DNA of 64,000 bases from Microvirga soli (lineage in GTDB: Bacteria; Pseudomonadota; Alphaproteobacteria; Rhizobiales; Beijerinckiaceae). The notes beneath the pieces are model-generated. The model was not told the origin of the DNA and ran no database searches. It was given only the letters and a program-made list of their open reading frames with translations. The position numbers and the translations under genes are program-made. This document shows, one piece after another, positions 49,821 to 59,400 of this stretch. The stretch lies in assembly GCF_016734765.1 (NCBI RefSeq), contig NZ_JAERQE010000001.1:351597-415596 (forward strand), written 5' to 3'. Each line of letters starts with the position of its first letter. Position 1 is the first letter of the stretch.

Positions 49821-49942
49821 TGAAGTCGTGAACACAGAGTCCCCGCGAGTTGCTCATCTTTGGTCGAAGTCGGTCGAGATCGAATAGGTTGAAGTTGGAC
49901 CTTCTTTCGACCGAAGTGCTGAACGCTAGTCGAGGGTTAAAG

Positions 49943-51907
49943 ATGTCTGGTCAAGAAACGACGTCGAGTGTGAAGACACAGGACCACTTTCTGGATCATC
50001 CCGATTTTAGTCATTCGTACCGAATGCCTGTCCGAACATCACCCATCAGAGGTGAGGGAATACGGGGCTGGGCACTTCGCATGGCCGAGTTAAATGGCCA
50101 TCCAGATCCAAGCTGGATTCTCGCGCTGGCCGGCTTTCCGGGGCGGGGAGACGTCGCACGCCAAGATGTGATGCGTAGGCTCGCCGAAATGATTGGACGA
50201 AGTCCTGAGGAATTCGCGGACTTGATTCCCCTCAAGCGTGGTAAGGGGCATTCGAAGATCGTTATACCAGGCTTGGATTTGCCTTCTTGGATGCTAGCGT
50301 CCGAACATCCTAAGGTATGCCCCCTTTGCCTAGCCGAGCGACGAGTGTTACCTGCAATCTGGGACCTAGGTTTCTGGACGTGTTGTCCTCGGCACGGCTG
50401 CTGTCTGTCAAGGATCTGTCCGGTCTGCACGAATCCAATCACGTGGCGACGACCGGGAATTGATCGCTGTCCGACCCCTCATTGCGAAGGTCGACTCTCA
50501 AGTGCCGATCCGGAACCGGCACCTCAAGCCGAACTCGACGTTATTCTACTGTTGGCGAAGAAGTTGGCCGTCCCTGACCTACCACAAGGTTCGACGCTTT
50601 GGAACGCATTTGGACATTTGGATGCTGCGGACATCATTCGCATGATCGCCGGAGTGGGCCTTCCGGTGATGTCGTTACGAGGACATAGCAGGCGTAGAGG
50701 ATCCAAACCCGAAGACGTCATGAAAGCCACTGCGGAGGTCCTCACGGACTGGCCACGTCAATTCCATGGGCTGTTGAGAGAGGCCGCGGATGATACGAAA
50801 GGAAGACGGAGCCTCCAGCAGCGGTTTGCAGGACTCTACCAGAGATTGATGGGACAGGGTGCTTATAGCTCGCTCATGCCTCCAGCGGCCCGATCTGTTC
50901 TCATCGAGGAGCTCTTGGTTCACTTGGACGAAACATGGATTGGTGAGGCGGCATTGCCTAGACAACTGGTCGGGAAGGTTGGATCAGGCCAATGGATCAG
51001 CCGCAGTCGCGCGGCACTCCGGATGGGTGTTCACGAGAATACAATACTGAAGATGGTCAACAGCGGGCAGATAAAAGGGCAGTTCGTGACTGCGGGGAAG
51101 ATTACCTACCTTTTTGTCTCAAAGGCGGAAGTCGAATTGGCTGAAACAGAGCGGCTTCCACACCTCGATACACAAGAATTCAAGAGAGAGCTTGACGCGA
51201 TTACCTTTGGAGATGCTGCTCAACTATCCGGCGTCAACATTGATCATGTGAGGGAGCTAGTGCGCGTGGGACTTGTCATGTCGATTAGCAGACCTCCGAA
51301 GCATTACGTGTCGCGCCGCTCCCTTGAGCACCTGATCGATAGGGTCGAATGCATGCCACAAGCGACAGTGAAGGAGAAGACGAACCTGATCGGTGTCGCT
51401 CGTGTAGTCCAAGTGTATAAGGGGTTGGGTATCGCGGAACTCCTGAACGATATCCTAGACGGAAAGGTCCATGTAGCATCGATTATATCAAGCGAATTCG
51501 GATTCAGAAGGTTTCTATTCAACTGTGATGCGGTTGCGTTGCTCGCCCAAGAGCGACGTGCCTCTCAGGGAACAATGACGGCAGCGGAAGTACGTCGCGC
51601 ACTACAATGTGGTACGCTCGACATCGCGAGGCTCCTAGCGTCAGGCTTTCTTGTGGATCTTCAAGGGTCTGGGCCTCAGCGGGGTAGGCACAGAAAAATC
51701 ACATTGGAGAGTGTCGAGATTTTCGACCGGGACTTTGTACCGCTTCCGGTGCTTGCACGGGCTCATAGAATCCACGCATATAAAATTGTTAATCTATTAC
51801 ATAAACATGGGGTAGAGCCTATTCTTCCGGCAGATGGAGAAAATACCCGCTCGTTCTGGCGAAGGAGCGAGGTTGGGAGTGTGCTAGGGACGCCAAAGCA
51901 TACGTAG
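49943..51907 (+). CDS. TniQ/TnsD-like target selector 2
   Basis: A second TniQ protein of about 654 residues, only distantly similar to the first. Family features are IRGWALRMAELNGHPDPSW, VCPLCLAERR, CCPRHGCCL and ICPVCTNPITW. HTH-like units follow (SRAALRMGVHENTILKMVN, GDAAQLSGVNIDHVRELV). The ATG after GAGGGTTAAAG is preferred. A TTG 93 bases earlier would add a low-quality leader. Two TniQ proteins imply two targeting routes, for example a chromosomal site and a second type of target. Confidence 0.86.
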   Translation: MSGQETTSSVKTQDHFLDHPDFSHSYRMPVRTSPIRGEGIRGWALRMAELNGHPDPSWILALAGFPGRGDVARQDVMRRLAEMIGRSPEEFADLIPLKRGKGHSKIVIPGLDLPSWMLASEHPKVCPLCLAERRVLPAIWDLGFWTCCPRHGCCLSRICPVCTNPITWRRPGIDRCPTPHCEGRLSSADPEPAPQAELDVILLLAKKLAVPDLPQGSTLWNAFGHLDAADIIRMIAGVGLPVMSLRGHSRRRGSKPEDVMKATAEVLTDWPRQFHGLLREAADDTKGRRSLQQRFAGLYQRLMGQGAYSSLMPPAARSVLIEELLVHLDETWIGEAALPRQLVGKVGSGQWISRSRAALRMGVHENTILKMVNSGQIKGQFVTAGKITYLFVSKAEVELAETERLPHLDTQEFKRELDAITFGDAAQLSGVNIDHVRELVRVGLVMSISRPPKHYVSRRSLEHLIDRVECMPQATVKEKTNLIGVARVVQVYKGLGIAELLNDILDGKVHVASIISSEFGFRRFLFNCDAVALLAQERRASQGTMTAAEVRRALQCGTLDIARLLASGFLVDLQGSGPQRGRHRKITLESVEIFDRDFVPLPVLARAHRIHAYKIVNLLHKHGVEPILPADGENTRSFWRRSEVGSVLGTPKHT

Positions 51908-51929
51908 TGATTTCCGGCTGAGAAGGCGG

Positions 51930-52078
51930 TTCTCAAGTATTCATGGAGAACCAGCCATATTTCTCAATAATTCATGCACGACTTTCTCATTTGCCGTGGA
52001 AGAATTCGGCTAAGTCCTTGAATTTGGCTGTGTCGGTTTCGCGGTATTTCATGGTCTGCGCAACCATCCATGTGGACA
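51930..52078 (-). repeat. Right end of Tn7-like transposon with TnsB-type repeats
   Basis: Read inward from the end, the repeats are CCATGAAATACCGCGAAAC (52036-52054), a weaker CCACGGCAAATGAGAAA (51983-51999), GCATGAATTATTGAGAA (51961-51977) and CCATGAATACTTGAGAA (51930-51946). The outermost lies 24 bp from the terminal ACA/TGT, as at the left end, with TTGCGCAGA at the same place as TTGCACAGT. The array starts only 22 bases after the last tniQ stop. Confidence 0.72.
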
Positions 52079-52122
52079 GTCTCACAATAAATGCGAAACC
52101 GACCGACAAATATTGCGAAACT
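52079..52122 (+). repeat. Oppositely oriented end-type repeats outside the right end
   Basis: Just outside the inferred right end, two further motifs run in the orientation of a left end: CACAATAAATGCGAAACC and GACAAATATTGCGAAAC. With ACAGTC before them they align with the left end near gyrB (ACAGTC, four bases, then the AAATAATGAGAAAC-type repeat). Together with the right end they form an imperfect palindrome of about 65 bp (52036-52100). They may be a remnant of a neighbouring related element or extra binding sites. Confidence 0.5.
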
Positions 52123-52529
52123 TTCCACCAAATGTCCTGACCTCCTTTCTTATTGTGGCACAGGCACTTAGATCCGCAAAGCCGCACAGGAGCCCAAGGT
52201 TAACGGCATTGCCATTCGCATTGGCAACGCCACGAGGGAAAAGGGGTTGGCACGAGGGTAACCTAGCGACGGCGCGCCTCCGGTTGGCGCGCCGTTCGCC
52301 ATTCAGGGAGCAAGCGCGCTGGAACGGGAAGACGTCCTCAGGATGATCGGCCGCGAAGCTGTTGATCATCCCGAACTTCGCCTGCGTTGCCACCGAGTTG
52401 GCCACGTGGAAGTACCTGATGCCTTGGCTGTCCGGCTCCTCGCTGGCAGTTTGGGCTGAGCTTGGAAATGATAGCCAAGCCGGCCCGCCGGGCGCTCCGA
52501 GCCGCCTGCAGTGTCGGCCGGCGGGTGAA
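52123..52529. other. Gene-free stretch with strong hairpin
   Basis: Contains a perfect 10-bp inverted repeat, ACGGCGCGCC and GGCGCGCCGT, with a 7-base loop at 52269-52295. It may terminate the leftward operon to its right. A leftward frame here (including GMINSFAADHPEDVFPF) could be the tail of a lost gene but is not supported. Confidence 0.5.
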
Positions 52530-52904
52530 TCAGGTGAAAAAGGGATCCCCGAGCTGATGCAGGCGGCAGGTCTCCAGGTCGGTCCTGCCGGCGTAGCGAG
52601 GCTCCGGAGCCTTCATCAGGTCGGACCGGGCGGACCAATCCCCCAGCCGCGTCACAATACGCTTCTCCAAGATGATCCTGCGCCCGAGCTGGGCCTCGGC
52701 GGCGGCCAGCGCACGGTCGAAGGCAGCATTCGCTGCGGCCACGTCCTCGAAGACACCCCAGAGCGTGGTGTTGGGCAGCCGGAAGATCTTCGTCGCACTC
52801 TTGCAGATGTAGAGCCATCCCTCGGGTTCGGCAGAGGCCAAGAACGTGGCGTGCGGCGACGGGTTGCCGCTCTTCAGGTCATAACTCACAAGATAGGCTG
52901 GCAT
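52530..52904 (-). CDS. Small hypothetical protein, SinR/Cas2-like N-terminus
   Basis: A 124-residue protein starting after a strong GGAGGA. The first strand, PAYLVSYDLKSG, resembles the start of small ferredoxin-fold proteins such as SinR-like or Cas2-like proteins, followed by LPNTTLWGVFED. No catalytic set is evident, and there is no CRISPR locus nearby. It follows the DUF6527 gene by 98 bases on the same strand. Function unknown. Confidence 0.6.
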   Translation of the reverse strand: MPAYLVSYDLKSGNPSPHATFLASAEPEGWLYICKSATKIFRLPNTTLWGVFEDVAAANAAFDRALAAAEAQLGRRIILEKRIVTRLGDWSARSDLMKAPEPRYAGRTDLETCRLHQLGDPFFT

Positions 52905-53002
52905 GTCGGGTTCCTCCGGTAGGCTGTGCAAAGGCGATGGGGTGCCGGCCGCGTGTGGTCAGGCGGTCGGCAAGGGAGTGGAGGCGGCTGGCCAGTGCGG
53001 GG

Positions 53003-53344
53003 TCAGCACCAGTGGATCTTGCCGCGCCTGAGCCAGAAGTGGCTTTTGCACCCCCTCTGGCGCCAGATGCTGGGCCGCAGCGAGACCGTGCCGTCCCAGT
53101 GATCGGTCAGCTGCCACCGGGGGCTTCCAGCGGGCAGAAGCGACAGTTTGATGGTCTCGCCGCAGCCGCAGGGGCATCCGAACACCGCGAACCAAAGGTG
53201 GCCGTCCTCGCCGACGGCATGCAGGGTCCGGGGCATCGGCCGGTCCGGCTCCTCCTCGGCGTAGTCGGCGACGAAGCGTCCACGCCACATCGCAAGGCCG
53301 GTCACGAGGGAGCGCAAGGCGCGCCTGATGCGGGAGACCGTCAT
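53003..53344 (-). CDS. DUF6527 zinc-ribbon protein of the ubiquitin-like operon
   Basis: A 113-residue protein. The family signature is GCPCGCGETIKLSL with clustered Cys residues, followed by SLRPSIWRQRGCKSHFWLR. DUF6527 proteins accompany prokaryotic ubiquitin-like operons, and their role is not settled. The start overlaps the stop of the JAB-E1 gene (ATGA). It is third in the Ubl-E2, JAB-E1, DUF6527 operon. Confidence 0.85.
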   Translation of the reverse strand: MTVSRIRRALRSLVTGLAMWRGRFVADYAEEEPDRPMPRTLHAVGEDGHLWFAVFGCPCGCGETIKLSLLPAGSPRWQLTDHWDGTVSLRPSIWRQRGCKSHFWLRRGKIHWC

Positions 53345-54738
53345 GAGCCCCTCCTCCGCAGCATGTCGAGATAAGGCCGCCCCAGCGGCGGCGACATGTC
53401 GCCACGGCCGACGTGGCGCAGGAGGGCTTCGTCCGGCCCGCGCTCCGCGGCCTGGAGGTAGAGCCCCGCCGTCAGGCTCATGGTCTGGGCGGCGAAGTCG
53501 CCGTTGGGGTCGATGCGGCCGGGATGGAGCCGCAGCAGGAAATCGATGACGGCGAGGCTCGAAAACAGCGCGTTCACCGCGTTCACCGCCGGCCGGTCCT
53601 CGTCCACGCCGCGCAGATAGCCGCGGCGGACCTTCTCGGCGTAGGCGGCGGGATCGCTCCGGCGGAGCGCGGCGGCCTCCAGATCCGCGTCGGTGTAGAC
53701 CCCGCGCGTCCTCAGGCTCGACCGGCCGGGCTGGACGTAATGGGCGGAGCCGCAGATCTGGTCGATCCCTCCCTGCCCGTCGGCGTCGAGGCGCACCCCG
53801 ACGTCGAAATACGCCAGGAGGTGGAAGGTCGCGAGCCGGTTGAGCAGGTCGCGGCCGTCGACGCTGTCCATGCAGCCGAACGCGACGTCGCACGCGGCGA
53901 CGGCCCGCAGGGCCGCCGGGTCGGACAGGTCCAGGGGCAAGGCCTCGACGGCCGTTCCGAGCCCGAGGCGCTGGATGAAGTCCCCCAGCACCTCGACCTT
54001 CAACCGTCCGACATCGCCCCTGACCGCGTTCACGATGCGGTTCAGGTTCTTCTCCTCGACGCGGTCGGGGTCGACCAGGACGATCCGGCCGACGCCGAGC
54101 CGGGCCAGCTGGTCGACGACGACGCTGCCGGTCCCGGAGCAGCCGACCACGGCGACGCGCAGCCGGCGGAGCCGCTCGAAGGTTCCGCGGCCGAAAGCCT
54201 GGGCATGGCGCAGGGCGAATTCGGGGAGCGGCTCGGGCGACGGCGCCTTGCAGTGCCAGAAGTGGAGATCGTCCCCGATCACCGCGACCTGGTCGAGCGG
54301 CCCATGACCGCCGTCGCCGTCATGGGCCCGGGCGATCACCCGCCCGTCCGGCAGCATGATGGCGCTGAGGTGGGGGCGGCCGTCATCGACGGCGGCGGCC
54401 ACCGAGCTGAAGAGTTCGGCGTCTGCCGCATCGTCGACGGGCGAGAACGCCGCAAGGCCGTCCGGGTGGCTGTGGATCTTCGCCACGGCGAGCCCGGAGC
54501 CCGCCGCCTGTTCGAGCAGATCCTTCAGGCGGCTGGTGGGCCAGGTCACCCGGTCCTTCGCGCGATGGCACTCCGAATGCGGCACCGGCACGACCTGATG
54601 GACGAGAAGGCGGTGAAGTCCGGGTGTCTCGCAGCGGCCGCACAGCATCAGGGCGACGGCCTCAAGGCCGTCGCCGGGGAAGAGGTGGGCACGCAGCAGC
54701 TCATGCTGCGTGCCCGTCATGGTCAGGGTTGTGCGCAT
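53341..54738 (-). CDS. JAB peptidase-E1 (ThiF-like) adenylyltransferase fusion
   Basis: A 465-residue fusion. Residues about 70-150 are a JAB/JAMM metallopeptidase (KIHSHPDGLAAFSPVDDAAD, with HxHP, Ser and Asp in place). Residues about 190-460 are a ThiF/E1 fold with VVGCSGTGSVVVDQLARLG (nucleotide site) and VDPDRVEEKNLNR. In E1 and ThiF proteins a Cys follows the HPG-type turn; here that turn reads YVQPGRSSLRTRG with no Cys, and the nearest is in QICGS. JAB-E1 fusions with Ubl and E2 genes are known from prokaryotic ubiquitin-like systems. It starts three bases after the Ubl-E2 gene. Confidence 0.88.
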   Translation of the reverse strand: MRTTLTMTGTQHELLRAHLFPGDGLEAVALMLCGRCETPGLHRLLVHQVVPVPHSECHRAKDRVTWPTSRLKDLLEQAAGSGLAVAKIHSHPDGLAAFSPVDDAADAELFSSVAAAVDDGRPHLSAIMLPDGRVIARAHDGDGGHGPLDQVAVIGDDLHFWHCKAPSPEPLPEFALRHAQAFGRGTFERLRRLRVAVVGCSGTGSVVVDQLARLGVGRIVLVDPDRVEEKNLNRIVNAVRGDVGRLKVEVLGDFIQRLGLGTAVEALPLDLSDPAALRAVAACDVAFGCMDSVDGRDLLNRLATFHLLAYFDVGVRLDADGQGGIDQICGSAHYVQPGRSSLRTRGVYTDADLEAAALRRSDPAAYAEKVRRGYLRGVDEDRPAVNAVNALFSSLAVIDFLLRLHPGRIDPNGDFAAQTMSLTAGLYLQAAERGPDEALLRHVGRGDMSPPLGRPYLDMLRRRGS

Positions 54739-54741
54739 CGG

Positions 54742-55434
54742 TCAGGCCGCCTTCTGGAGTTCGGCCGCGAACCAGAAGTCCACGAGGCGGAGATGTGTGC
54801 CGATGTCGTCGATGTCGGGCCGCCACGGATTGGCCGACGTCCGGTGCCGCGACCACCCCTGCCAGGTCTTGCCCTCGAAGAGGTCGGAGACCAGGGACCG
54901 GATCGGGTATCCGTCGGTCCGGGCGAGGTGCGGGAAGGCGTAGACCATGTCGATCTGGGTCGTCGGGTAGCTCGGATCCAGCCGGAGGAAGATGTCGGCC
55001 TTGCCCACGTTGTAGCCCGCCGGGACCGGGTAGTCGCGGATCACCACCCGGGTGACGCCGCTCTCGGAGACCGCCTCCCAGCGCAGGCCGAGGGCGTTGA
55101 GCGCCGCGAGGTCCGTCTCGGGCAGGGCAAAGTCCCGCCGGGGCGCCACCCCCTCCCCTTCGGTCTGGTCGAGGGGGAGGGTGATGAAGCGCTCGACCCC
55201 GGGCTCCCGCAGGTCGACGGTGCCGTCGAGCGGCACTTCCTCAAGCCGGCCGCCGTTGGCGCGCTGGTGGAGCTGGTAACGCTCCGGCGGCGTCTTGCCG
55301 GCGAGGGCCAGCAGCTCCCGGCCCGTCGGCGCTGGATTGCTGGTCTCAAGATCGAGCTTGTCGATCTTGATCTTGTAGGCCGCGGGCTTCGGGCCCTTGG
55401 AGCCTTCGGCGGGGTTCTCATTCGGTCTCGTCAT
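54742..55434 (-). CDS. Ubiquitin-like domain fused to E2-like domain
   Basis: A 230-residue protein. Residues about 20-90 form a multiubiquitin-type Ubl (YKIKIDKLDLETSNPAPTG, then YQLHQR, ending FITLP). Residues about 100-230 resemble prokaryotic E2 family E (VVIRDYPVPAGYNVGKADIF, YPTTQIDMVY, WQGWSRHR). The whole protein contains no cysteine, so no thioester can form on it. First gene of the operon; its promoter lies in the 190 bases shared with the divergent toxin-antitoxin pair. Confidence 0.85.
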   Translation of the reverse strand: MTRPNENPAEGSKGPKPAAYKIKIDKLDLETSNPAPTGRELLALAGKTPPERYQLHQRANGGRLEEVPLDGTVDLREPGVERFITLPLDQTEGEGVAPRRDFALPETDLAALNALGLRWEAVSESGVTRVVIRDYPVPAGYNVGKADIFLRLDPSYPTTQIDMVYAFPHLARTDGYPIRSLVSDLFEGKTWQGWSRHRTSANPWRPDIDDIGTHLRLVDFWFAAELQKAA

Positions 55435-55592
55435 TGCTTTGTCCTATTGGTTCGGGAAGCGGCGCCGGGTCGGTCCTGCACCTTCATCCGTTTGATCGAA
55501 CCGCCCAGCTTGAACCGGAAAGGACCCGCAGAAATTTTTTGGCCCGCCGAATGGTGGGGTTTGAGGCCTCGCCCTTGAATCTTCCCCTTGTC

Positions 55593-55609
55593 TTACGTAA
55601 CTTACGTAA
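55593..55609. promoter_or_regulatory. Twin palindromic operator of the toxin-antitoxin operon
   Basis: Two identical palindromes, TTACGTAA and TTACGTAA, are separated by one base and end 17 bases before the antitoxin ATG. Such tandem sites are typical of autoregulating antitoxin-toxin complexes. Confidence 0.6.
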
Positions 55610-55626
55610 AATACGAGGAGGATCCT

Positions 55627-55917
55627 ATGCCCGCCGTTCCAGCATCCGAGATCCAGAAGAACTTTGGTGAATGGGCCGACAAGGCCTATGAGGGACCTAT
55701 CGAGATCAGCCGGTACGGGCGCACGACGACCTATCTGGTATCGGCCCCCTTCTTCCGGGAGGTTATGTCCACCTACCGCAAGGCGATGCCGGTCCAAGCG
55801 CTCGATGAGAGCGACATGGATCTGATCCGCAGCGCCAAGGTCGACACGGACGAGCCTTACACCCTGGACGACATCCCCGAGGTCGAGGCGGCCAGCCACA
55901 TGGCTCCCGGGCGGTGA
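55627..55917 (+). CDS. Phd/YefM-like antitoxin
   Basis: A 96-residue protein. The N-terminal part (PASEIQKNFGEWADKAYEGP, then ISRYGRTTTYLVSA) fits the Phd/YefM fold, which binds the operator and neutralises the toxin. The start is the ATG behind GAGGA; an earlier frame start lies inside the operator. Nine bases separate it from the toxin gene. Confidence 0.85.
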   Translation: MPAVPASEIQKNFGEWADKAYEGPIEISRYGRTTTYLVSAPFFREVMSTYRKAMPVQALDESDMDLIRSAKVDTDEPYTLDDIPEVEAASHMAPGR

Positions 55918-55926
55918 GCCTGCGCA

Positions 55927-56379
55927 ATGCGCATTCCCGCCAAGCCTCCGGTCGGCCATGTCATCGCCTATGAATACTTGTGGCTGTCGCAGAAGGATGA
56001 CCGCGAGGATGGCGCCAAGGTCTATCCCACCGCCATCGTGGTGGCGCGCGAGGATCGCGGACCGATCCCGTTGGCCTATGCGCTTGGGATTTCGCACAAA
56101 CCACCCGCGGAAGGCGAGCGGGCTCTGGAGGTCCCTCCCAAGCTGAAGCGCCACCTCGGTCTGGATGACGGGCCGTCGTGGATCTACACGGATCAGGTGA
56201 ACGTTTTCGCCTGGCCGGGCCCGGACATCCGCCCCGCCGAATATCTGTCGTCGCTCCCGCGGGCCCAGGGGACCTGCGTGGTCGGGGCGCTGCCATCGGA
56301 CTGGTTCGCCCTTGTGCTTCAGCACCTGGACGAAGGCTACCGGCTCCATTTGGTGAAGGCTGTCCCGCGAACCGCGTGA
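55927..56379 (+). CDS. PemK/MazF-like toxin
   Basis: A 150-residue protein encoded directly after the antitoxin. Its pattern (HVIAYEYLW, VYPTAIVVAREDR, SWIYTDQVNVFAWPGPD) recalls PemK/MazF-type growth inhibitors that cleave RNA, though the match is distant. Gene order and spacing support the toxin role. It is convergent with the UvrD-fusion gene. Confidence 0.65.
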   Translation: MRIPAKPPVGHVIAYEYLWLSQKDDREDGAKVYPTAIVVAREDRGPIPLAYALGISHKPPAEGERALEVPPKLKRHLGLDDGPSWIYTDQVNVFAWPGPDIRPAEYLSSLPRAQGTCVVGALPSDWFALVLQHLDEGYRLHLVKAVPRTA

Positions 56380-56427
56380 GAACCTGAACAGGTGCGAAGC
56401 TCCACGAGGGAGGTATCAAGGGGATGA

Positions 56428-59400
56428 TCACCCGCCCGGCTTTGCCAGCCGTCCGGCCGGCGCGGGCCCGCAGATGAAGTAGTGGGGACAGCGCGGGCAG
56501 ACGCGCTCATTGGGCCGGCGGGGATAGTCGCCGGCCGCGATGCCGGCCGCGAGTTCAAGCATCTTCTTTTCCCGGTTCTCCAGCTTGCGGGCCGTGAGAT
56601 CGATGCGGGTGACCGTTTCGTCGCTGAGATGGATCGCCTCGACCTCCGCCCCGGCGCCGTGTTGCCGGCGGGCCGCCAGGTGGTACAGGCTGTAGATGAT
56701 GTCGTCCTCCTCGTCCGAGGACTTGCGCCCCGTCCGCACCCGCCGGAACACGACCCGGTTGCCGGACTGGCGCACCTCGTCCGGCCTGACGAGCAGCCGC
56801 ACGCCGGCCGCGGGCAGGTGGACCGTCGCCGACGGCGCCGGCGGCGAACCCTCCCGCGAGCGCATCAGCGCCCGCACGAGGTCCAGTCCGGCGCGGCGGA
56901 AGTCCTCGGCGTAGCCATGGTCGGTCGGGCCTTTCTCCGCCCAGACAAGATCGAACTGGCCCTCCACCTCCGCGGGGGGCAGGTGCCAGCGCCCGGGATC
57001 GTCCCGCAGCCACCGCACCACGTCGTAGACGACGTCGTGCATGCGCACGAACGCGGTCGAGCGCCGCCCGCCGGCCACGCCGAGCACATGCGTGTAGAAG
57101 TAGCGCCGGGGGCACTTGGCATAGAGGGAGAGTTGCTCCGCATGCACGACGGGGGCCTCCTGCCAGTCGACCGCCACCCGGTCCCCCGCGGGATCCGGGC
57201 GCGACGGGCGGAACAGGGCGGGGGCCTCGTCCCGGCGCAGCACCGGCGCGATGACATCGAGGAAGGGCGACGGCGACCGGGCCTTGCCGTCGGCCTGCCG
57301 CGAGCTGGCGTACAAGGTCAGGTGACGCCTGGCGCGCGACATGGCCACGAAGAAGAGGCACTCCTCCTCCTCGTCATGGCCGGCCTTCACGGCCTCGGCC
57401 CCGCCGAGCCCCTCCGCGCCGGCGATCATGCCGTCCGGCGGCGGGCAGCGCGGGGTCTGGTTCCGCCCCGGGAAGCTCGTCAGCGTCATGCCCGGCACGT
57501 GCACCGCCTCGAACTCCAGGCCTTTGCTCCCGTGCACCGTCATCAGACGAACGGCGTCCATCGTGCCGGCCGCCGCCGGCATCTGGCGCAGGTCGCGCTC
57601 CTCGGCGAGCAGGACGAGCCGCCGGGCGCGGTCGAGCAGGCGCTGGATCGGCAGGCCCGGCCCGTCCGGCAGGCTGCGGCAGAAGCCCAGGAGCTGCCAG
57701 ACCGCCACGGCCTTTACCCGGTCGGCGGCCTTGGCTGACGTGACGAGGTTCCGCAGGACATCGCTGCGGTCGAGGAGGAGCCGGCAGAGCACGGGCCAGG
57801 GCTGGCTCGTTGCGCCAAAGCCATCAAGATCCCCGCCGAGGCGGGCGAGCGACGCGGCCGCCGCCGGAGCGAGCGACGCGGCCCCGGCCAGCCACGCCAT
57901 CGGCGCCGCACAGCCCGCGGCGTGCTCCCCCAGCCGGGCGACCTCGTCGAGCCGCATGGCGTAGCGCGGAAGGCCGGCGACGCGGGGCAGGCCCGAGGCC
58001 CGCGGGTCGACGAGGAGCGACAGCACCGCCAGGAGGTCCCGCGCCTCGGGCCGCTCGAACAGGTTGCCGAGGAACAGGACTGGGATGTCGCGCGCCTCCA
58101 GCTGCGCGGCGAGGTCGGCAAGGCGGCCGTTGCCGCGGCAGAGGACGGCCTGGTCGCGGAAGGCGACCCCGGCCTCGGCCAGCTCGTTGATCCAGGCGGC
58201 GACCGCCGCCGCCTCGTCGTCCGGATGCGCGACGCGCCGGAGCTCCGGCTGCACCCCCGAGGGGCCCCGGTGGGCGGTCAGGTCAAGGGCCAGCACTCCC
58301 GCCGAGGCCTTCATCGTCGCGGCGAAGTGGACGAACGCCCCGACGATCTCCGCGCTCGACCGGTAGTTCACCTTGAGCTGGTCCCGCCGACCGGCCGGGA
58401 AATCCTCCAGGAACCGGGCCATGTTGCCGGACGAGGCGCCGCGGAAGCGGTAGATGGACTGGCGGGAGTCGCCGACGACCCAGAGCCGCTCGCCCGCCCC
58501 GGCCAGGGCTTTCAGCAGCCGGATGCTGGCGCGGTTCACGTCCTGATACTCGTCGACGAGGATGTGCCGGTGCCGGGCCTGGAGCCAGGCGCGGACCTCC
58601 GGGTCGCGCTCCAGCAGGAGCGCGGGGCGCATGACGAGATCGCCGAAGTCGAGCAGGCCCGCGCGGCGCAGTTCGCCGTCGTAGCGCCGGTAGACCTCCG
58701 CCACCTCCAGCGCCTTCTCGGCGCGGATGCGGGCGTCGTCGTCGCCGGCGGCCTCGGCCATGCGCCGGGCCAGGGCCCGGTACTCGTCCGGGCCGACGAC
58801 CTCGTCCTTGGCGCGCGAGATCGCGCTGAGGATGTCGCCGAGGTCGAGCGTCGGGTCGTAGAGGTTGCGGAAGTGCCGGAGCGGCAGCGTGGGGACGAGA
58901 TCCTCCAGGAGGCCGATGGCATCGGCGCGGTCGACCAGGCGCGGGTCGTCGGGCAGGCCTTCCCGGTCGTGGAAACGCCGCAGCACGTCGAGGCCAAAGC
59001 CGTGGAAGGTCCCGACCCAGGTGGCGCCGGCGGCGGCGGGCCGCCGCGCCGCGAGGCGGTCGACCAGCTCCGCTGCGGTCTTGTTCGAGAACGTGAGGAC
59101 CAGGACGTCCGCTGGATCCGTGCCTGCGTCCCCAAGCCGCTCGATCCGGCCGATCAACGTCTTCGTCTTGCCCGTGCCCGGGCCTGCCTGGAGCTGGAAC
59201 GGCGTGCCGTGATGCGCCGCGGCCGCCGCCTGGCTGGGGTCGAGCCCGGGATCGGGACCGTTGGCCCCGTCGCCGTCCGCCGGCGGCTCCGGGAGCAGCA
59301 GGGCATCGAGGAGCTGCTGTGCCACGAGCGCGTAAGGCAGTCCCGACCGTTCGGCGATGTCGGCCGCTCCCAGCCCCTCGTCGAGGAACAGGCGGCGCGC

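Noticed and set aside
51908..52529. Possible CRISPR array near the tniQ genes (as in CRISPR-associated transposons)
   Set aside because: The repeats there are transposon-end repeats with irregular spacing; no repeat-spacer pattern and no cas gene in the window.
52530..52904. Cas2 candidate
   Set aside because: Only the first strand resembles Cas2; no cas1, no array, no catalytic pattern.
53003..55434. CBASS operon with E1/E2/JAB accessory genes
   Set aside because: No CD-NTase or CBASS effector is present; the Ubl domain and DUF6527 fit a ubiquitin-like operon instead.
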